From Clostridia bacterium (GTDB taxonomy: Bacteria > Bacillota > Clostridia > UBA1381 > UBA9506): 48,566 bases of DNA. Both the position numbers and the translations under genes were made by a program. The notes beneath the pieces are model-generated. The model did no database searches. It was not told where the DNA came from and worked only from the letters and a program-made list of their open reading frames with translations. The DNA lies in NCBI GenBank assembly GCA_017416855.1, contig JAFQAZ010000017.1:1-48566 (forward strand), in the 5' to 3' direction. Position 1 is the first letter of the stretch, and the number at the start of each line of letters is the position of its first letter. Of the stretch, positions 44,628-48,566 are shown piece after piece.

Positions 44628-45500
44628 ATGAATGCATTAAAAAAAGGAGTTTATGTTGCTTTAGGTACACCGTTAGACGGTAATGGGGATGTTATTGAAC
44701 AGAGTTTGCGAACGGAGATTCGTCAGCAAATTGAAGCAGGAGCATCTGGCTTGTTGTTAATGGGATCAATGGGTATTCAGGCTTCTATTAAAGCCTCTGC
44801 TTGTCGCAGAGCAGTCGAAATTGCCGTTGATGAAGTGAAAAATAGTGTTCCTTTATTTGTAGGTGCTATGGATAACTCTGTCGCACGCGTTAAGGATAGA
44901 ATTGATGCTATGCGTGATTTAGATTATACTGCTGTTGTATTAACGACTCCGTATTATTCCACCAGCCGCGATGCTAATATTGTTGCTTTCTTCAAAGCTA
45001 TTGCAGATTATGCTGATAAGCCGGTATTTCTCTATGACTTACCTGTTGTAACAAAACAGAAAATTACCCTTCCTATGGTACTGGAGTTGGCACAGCATAA
45101 TAATATTAAAGGTATTAAATCTGGTGATTTGGTATTGGCAAGAAAACTGAGACAATTAGCTCCAGAATTTGAAGTTCTCTTTAGTAATATTGATGTGTTT
45201 GATGTTGCTATTTCTTATGGTATTGATAAGGTGTTAGACGGCATGTTTAGTGCCACCCCGAAGAATGAAGCTGATTTTGTAAAAGCTATTGAGGCGGGAG
45301 ACATTGCGGCTTGCACCAAAAGCTTAGATAAAATTTTATATTTAAGAGACTTCTACCTAAAATACGATTTAATGGCTGCGTTTACGGCATCTATGAACTT
45401 GCTTGGTTGTGAGGGACAGTTCTCACAAGATTATATCAATGAAATTGAAGTTACAAGAGAAGGCGTTTTAGGCGCTATGAAGGAAATTGGCGAAATTTAA
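44628..45500 (+). CDS. DapA/NanA-family aldolase, copy 2 (intact)
   Basis: 290 residues, normal length for this class I aldolase family. Active-site Tyr136 (FLYDLP) and Schiff-base Lys164 (KGIKSGD) match Tyr133/Lys161 of dihydrodipicolinate synthase. The pyruvate-carboxylate-binding motif, GTTGE or GSTGE in classical members, is GSMGIQ (46-51), so the substrate is likely different. It probably cleaves a 2-keto-3-deoxy sugar acid to pyruvate or a similar product (inference). It is closely related to copy 1 at 11455, which has a frameshift, so this copy may be the working one. Followed after 27 bases by the matching Cys/His protein. Confidence 0.85.
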   Translation: MNALKKGVYVALGTPLDGNGDVIEQSLRTEIRQQIEAGASGLLLMGSMGIQASIKASACRRAVEIAVDEVKNSVPLFVGAMDNSVARVKDRIDAMRDLDYTAVVLTTPYYSTSRDANIVAFFKAIADYADKPVFLYDLPVVTKQKITLPMVLELAQHNNIKGIKSGDLVLARKLRQLAPEFEVLFSNIDVFDVAISYGIDKVLDGMFSATPKNEADFVKAIEAGDIAACTKSLDKILYLRDFYLKYDLMAAFTASMNLLGCEGQFSQDYINEIEVTREGVLGAMKEIGEI

Positions 45501-45527
45501 CAGTGACGTATAAAGAGGAGTAATACT

Positions 45528-46487
45528 ATGATATCATGCACAGAATTTATTCCGCTATATAGTGAATTTTTTAAATTTTTAGATAGTATAGGCGGTCATG
45601 ATGCAGTTTTAGAGTTTTGGTATAATTTATCAGATAATGGAATTGGCGATAAAACGAATCCGCACAGTCTTGCTTCTTTTATTGAAAGAAGCGAGGAAGG
45701 CGCCTTTGCTGGTGCGTGCAATTATTGGAAACACACACTAAAAGAAGAAGCCTGTGATGTGATTAAAATTTATGATTATAAAAAGAAGTGTTGCCATACG
45801 CATATGCGATATTGCCCGTCAAGAGGTATGCTGAATGCACTCAAACATGTAGAGCCATATTATGATTATTGTGGTCATTGTAATGTTATTTATCAAAGGG
45901 TTTTAGAAAAGTATGGCTTAAAATTTGAGATGGACCATTCAAAAATTGATAATGCTGAGTGTTATTCTCTTCTCTATGAAGAAGGACATAAGCCAACGGG
46001 TGATTGTTCTATCATAGATGATACTAAAGAAGTGCTTGATATGAAAGCTGAGGATAACAAATACTTACACCGCGATTTTCACTTAATTGGTGATATGGCA
46101 TTAAAATATTGTGGCGAGACATTTGGTGATAGCGTTGTGATTGATTTTCTTACATCCTATACAAAGAATTATTATGCTCCACAAATTGAACAAATTCAAT
46201 CATGTGGTCTTTCGGCCTTAAAAGAATGGATCGAAAATCTATACACCATTGAAGAAGCATCTGAGGTTTTACATACAAAGCTGGATGAAGATGGTTTGAC
46301 CGTTATAATTGATAAAAGTCCTGTGATAGAATACATGCACTCTCTTAATCAGGAACCATCAAAGTATTATATCGAAGAAACCAGAACACTTTACAAAGTA
46401 GTTGCAGAAGCCTGTGGATTTGTTTTTTCACTTGACTATTACAACGAAGACGGCGGTACAAAATTCCATTTTCATTTAGCAACGTAA
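45528..46487 (+). CDS. Cys/His-rich protein of unknown function, copy 2 (ATC-hydrolase-like)
   Basis: 319 residues, paralogous over the full length with the 12329 protein (same MISCTEFIPLYSEFFKFL start, CPSRGMLNAL, YxxYCxHCxVIY, YLHRDFH, SLNQEPSxYYIEETRTLYK). Conserved cysteines are C76 (EEACDV), C96 (CPSRG), C115-x2-C118 and C145; the Cys at position 90 of copy 1 is replaced here, so it is not essential. These, with the HRDFH segment, look like a metal or catalytic site. The constant pairing with an aldolase points to a step just before or after the aldol cleavage. Function unknown. It ends the plus-strand run; a bidirectional terminator follows. Confidence 0.6.
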   Translation: MISCTEFIPLYSEFFKFLDSIGGHDAVLEFWYNLSDNGIGDKTNPHSLASFIERSEEGAFAGACNYWKHTLKEEACDVIKIYDYKKKCCHTHMRYCPSRGMLNALKHVEPYYDYCGHCNVIYQRVLEKYGLKFEMDHSKIDNAECYSLLYEEGHKPTGDCSIIDDTKEVLDMKAEDNKYLHRDFHLIGDMALKYCGETFGDSVVIDFLTSYTKNYYAPQIEQIQSCGLSALKEWIENLYTIEEASEVLHTKLDEDGLTVIIDKSPVIEYMHSLNQEPSKYYIEETRTLYKVVAEACGFVFSLDYYNEDGGTKFHFHLAT

Positions 46488-46509
46488 AACAACCACTCAG
46501 CGCTAAAAT

Positions 46510-46542
46510 AAAGAGCAAGCAACCTTAGGTCACTTGCTCTTT
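46510..46542. terminator. Bidirectional intrinsic terminator
   Basis: AAAGAGCAAG (46510-46519) pairs with CTTGCTCTTT (46533-46542), 13-base loop. U-rich sequence follows on both strands (TTTATAAATT plus, TTTATTTTAG minus). It separates the convergent glycan island and DUF6076 genes. Confidence 0.75.
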
Positions 46543-46554
46543 ATAAATTAATGA

Positions 46555-47655
46555 TTAGATTTTAGTCCATTCATCATCCATAAACCAAGTTCTAAACTCA
46601 TCAGCAGAAATTTCTCCATTTCTGTATGCGGTGAGTTTTTCTCTTCCTTTTATTTTCCAGACATCAAATTCAGGCTTGAGAATTGGGTTGCGGAGAGAGC
46701 GGGTGCTATAACGCTTGCGAGCAGCATAAAATTCTACTTCTATATCGGGTTGCTTACTTTTGTAAGCGTTTTGAGCACCGATTGAAACGCATTTATATTT
46801 GAATCCCGGCATTATTCTGTCGCAATAGAGAGAGTCCGGTCTTCCTTTTGGGATAAATGGTTTGTTACAGTTTTTGCATAATTTAATGGGTAAATCTTTT
46901 TCCAATGAAGTAAACAAATCATAATACATCAATTGCTCAGTTGAACATTGTGAAATAGAGGATACTATGCTTCCTTCGTCAGTAAGTTTAGAATAAAAGA
47001 ATTTTGAGTTGACAGAGTTTCCTAAATCTACACTGAGACAAGTAGGAAATTCCATCCTGAATAAATCTATTTTTCTTTTTGTATCTAATCCGTTAAGTCG
47101 ATCAAGACCTTTAACCTCAGCAGGGGAGTTGCATATATCAAAAACATCTCTATATATTGTATCAGTAAACGCCTTGAATTTATCCAGTAAAAAGCCTGCA
47201 GCATTATTCCACAATTTCAAGCATCCTTTAAGTTGTATTTGCCCATCTTTTTGTATGGTTCTTAATTGTTCTGTTAGTTCCAGCTTTTCCTGAGGCTTGA
47301 ATGTATCTATAAAATCAATTAAGTCACCCAAAGAGTAGTTTGGGTGTATTTTTTTTATTGCAGTAAGGAGAACTTGGGTGGTCTCGTGCAGATATATGCA
47401 ATAATCATCTATCTGAAACAATGCATTTTCATATTTCTTAAAATTCGATTCGTTTTCATCATCAAGATATGATATATATGTCTTAATTAAATTGCAATAA
47501 TATTTTTCAACTTGTAAAACATCCAATAGAATTGCATTTATCAAATGGTGTCCAAGAGGAAACTCTGTTCCCAGATAATCGGGATGAATAAAATTGTCGC
47601 TGAATTTGCACTGCAACATATTCTCTTTTTTATAAATGGCATCAAAAACCTGCAT
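46555..47655 (-). CDS. DUF6076 family zinc-ribbon protein of mobile elements
   Basis: 366 residues. The N-terminal two thirds are helical with no recognised motif; at about 260-290 there is a zinc-ribbon-like cluster, LCKNCNKPFIPKGRPDSLYCDR followed by another Cys, similar to the CGNR-type zinc finger. This matches DUF6076 proteins, which occur on clostridial integrative elements next to DUF6870 and serine recombinases. Function is unknown; the zinc finger suggests nucleic-acid binding. AAGGAGG ribosome site, promoter at 47697-47725 divergent from the DUF6870 gene. It marks the return from metabolic DNA to mobile-element DNA. Confidence 0.75.
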   Translation of the reverse strand: MQVFDAIYKKENMLQCKFSDNFIHPDYLGTEFPLGHHLINAILLDVLQVEKYYCNLIKTYISYLDDENESNFKKYENALFQIDDYCIYLHETTQVLLTAIKKIHPNYSLGDLIDFIDTFKPQEKLELTEQLRTIQKDGQIQLKGCLKLWNNAAGFLLDKFKAFTDTIYRDVFDICNSPAEVKGLDRLNGLDTKRKIDLFRMEFPTCLSVDLGNSVNSKFFYSKLTDEGSIVSSISQCSTEQLMYYDLFTSLEKDLPIKLCKNCNKPFIPKGRPDSLYCDRIMPGFKYKCVSIGAQNAYKSKQPDIEVEFYAARKRYSTRSLRNPILKPEFDVWKIKGREKLTAYRNGEISADEFRTWFMDDEWTKI

Positions 47656-47696
47656 TATACAGCCTCCTTAAGTGTAAAATAAAAACATCTAAAAAT

Positions 47697-47740
47697 ATTA
47701 TACACAAACTATTGACAAAAGTCAAGACCTATGTTATTAT
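47697..47740. promoter_or_regulatory. Divergent overlapping promoters sharing one palindrome
   Basis: Plus strand: TTGACA (47712-47717), 17 bp, TATTAT (47735-47740). Minus strand: TTGACT (47725-47720), 17 bp, TATAAT (47702-47697). Both -35 boxes lie within the perfect 14-base palindromic arrangement TTGAC-AAAA-GTCAA (47712-47725). The two promoters face apart and cannot easily be occupied at once; the palindrome could also be an operator. They drive DUF6870 (plus) and DUF6076 (minus). Confidence 0.75.
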
Positions 47741-47807
47741 GTAAATGTGCAAAATAGAAACAATAATAATTATATTGCACTAAACAAAGCTTTTGAGGTG
47801 ATAGCTG

Positions 47808-48056
47808 ATGAAAATAGAAGAATTGAAGAACTTTAAACATATACCTGAAGAAGAACTTGACAGGGGCTCCCTGATTGATATTTCAACCATTGATGTAAGA
47901 TGTGATTTGCCTCCTAAGGAAAGAATGGAGGAGGTTCTGGAAAAAATGAAGAATCCATTTGCTTTTAAAGTTGGGAAGTATGTAGTTAAAACAACATTTG
48001 ACTATGAAGAAGGATGTACAATCGGCGATTGTGTAGATGCGCTTTTGATATTGTAG
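47808..48056 (+). CDS. DUF6870 family small protein
   Basis: 82 residues, acidic. Pattern of the DUF6870 family: LIDISTIDVRCDLPPKERMEEVLEKMKNPFAFKVGKYVVKTTF. Such genes lie directly upstream of serine recombinases on clostridial integrative elements, as here. Function unknown; a role in regulating excision is possible from position. Ribosome site GAGGTGAT; promoter at 47712-47740. Confidence 0.75.
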   Translation: MKIEELKNFKHIPEEELDRGSLIDISTIDVRCDLPPKERMEEVLEKMKNPFAFKVGKYVVKTTFDYEEGCTIGDCVDALLIL

Positions 48057-48081
48057 CTTACATATTTAATAAAAAATAGCA

Positions 48082-48254
48082 GGAACGAAATTTTAGGTCT
48101 TGTAAATTAAACCTCTATATGTTATAATATATTCGAACCGCGAAACTTTTCGCAAACTGAATATAAATACGAAATAACATATGAAAAACCATATGTGTTT
48201 TTGTATGCATAAATACTGGTTTCGTTCCATTTTTTAAAAGGAGCGAATTTTTTT
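48082..48254 (+). promoter_or_regulatory. Promoter and structured leader of the serine recombinase
   Basis: TTGTAA (48100-48105), 17 bp, TATAAT (48123-48128) gives a leader of about 120 nt. It contains GCGAAA-CT-TTTCGC (48140-48153) and ACATATG/CATATGT (48177-48183 and 48190-48196) followed by GTTTTTG, which looks like a small terminator. A 9-bp inverted repeat GGAACGAAA/TTTCGTTCC (48082-48090 and 48220-48228) encloses the whole region. Attenuation control or recombinase-binding arms are possible. Confidence 0.5.
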
Positions 48255-48566
48255 ATGCCTAAAAAAGAAAAAGTGTTCAGATGCGCAATGTATTTGCGCT
48301 TATCAAAAGAAGACGATTCTATTGCAACTGCAAGCAACAGTATTGTCAATCAGGAAAAAATGATACGTATGTATATCGACGACCACGATGATTTGGTTTT
48401 CAAGAAAAAGTACGTCGATGATGGTGTAAGCGGTTCCGGTTTTGACCGTCCCGGATTTAATCAAATGATGAGAGATGCTGATGCCGGGGAAATTGATTGT
48501 ATTATTGTAAAGGACCTTTCGCGTTTCGGAAGAAATCACTACGAGTGCGACAGATATATGCAGATG
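48255..48566 (+). CDS. Serine recombinase, 3' truncated by window end
   Basis: The first 104 codons of a large serine recombinase. ATG at 48255 after AAAAGGAG. The resolvase catalytic domain is clear: R15-L-S17-K in MYLRLSKEDD (Ser17 nucleophile), VNQEKMI, YVDDGVSGSGFDRPGF, and D87-L-S-R90-F-G-R93 (VKDLSRFGRN), with the other active-site arginines. Members integrate and excise elements of the Tn4451/Tn5397-like and related clostridial types. The rest of the gene and any attachment site lie beyond the window. Its presence suggests the window lies inside an integrative element. Confidence 0.9.
   Translation, partial: MPKKEKVFRCAMYLRLSKEDDSIATASNSIVNQEKMIRMYIDDHDDLVFKKKYVDDGVSGSGFDRPGFNQMMRDADAGEIDCIIVKDLSRFGRNHYECDRYMQM

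Overview
The window looks like Bacillota, most likely an anaerobic Clostridia gut-type bacterium. The evidence is strong AGGAGG-type ribosome sites, an LplB/YtcP-type sugar ABC transporter, S-layer-homology surface proteins, a RepA_N/DUF6017 replication protein and a serine recombinase of the kind found on clostridial integrative elements. I cannot name a genus. No tRNA, rRNA or CRISPR array was seen.

Layout. (1) 1-3240: mobile-element DNA. It holds a RepA_N replication gene, cut at its 5' end by the window and split by a frameshift inside four 23-bp iteron-like repeats; a tight four-gene operon around a DUF3990 (ADP-ribosyltransferase-like) protein and a DUF3791 protein, driven by a consensus promoter with an overlapping dyad; and a decayed IS256-family transposase. 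(2) 3287-6879, minus strand: a NagZ-type GH3 glycosidase, a serine hydrolase and a TIM-barrel sugar isomerase/epimerase-like gene. (3) 7083-46487, all plus strand: an AraC regulator, then an aminotransferase, a Gfo/Idh/MocA dehydrogenase, a xylose-isomerase-like protein, a DapA/NanA-like aldolase, an unknown Cys/His protein, a sialidase-fold protein, two permeases and a solute-binding lipoprotein, an SLH protein, five very large secreted proteins (two beta-helix enzymes and three modular surface proteins), a second GH3, a GH29 fucosidase, and a second copy of the aldolase + Cys/His-protein pair. (4) 46555-48566: mobile-element genes again (DUF6076, DUF6870, start of a serine recombinase).

How it may work together (inference): the secreted beta-helix enzymes cut, and the three modular proteins bind, a complex (probably fucosylated) glycan at the cell surface. 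One protein with three clear SLH repeats, and another with SLH-like repeats, would be held to the wall. The ABC transporter, lacking its own ATPase here, imports fragments. The cytoplasmic GH3, GH29 and sialidase-fold enzymes trim them, and the aminotransferase/dehydrogenase/isomerase/aldolase set breaks down an unusual monosaccharide. The island lies between replication and recombinase genes, so it may be cargo of one integrative element.

The most interesting parts are the duplicated aldolase + Cys/His-protein cassette, three surface proteins sharing a beta-sandwich-like module that carries a zinc-knuckle-like Cys/His cluster, the divergent promoters sharing one palindrome beside the recombinase, and two frameshifts with specific mechanisms visible in the sequence.
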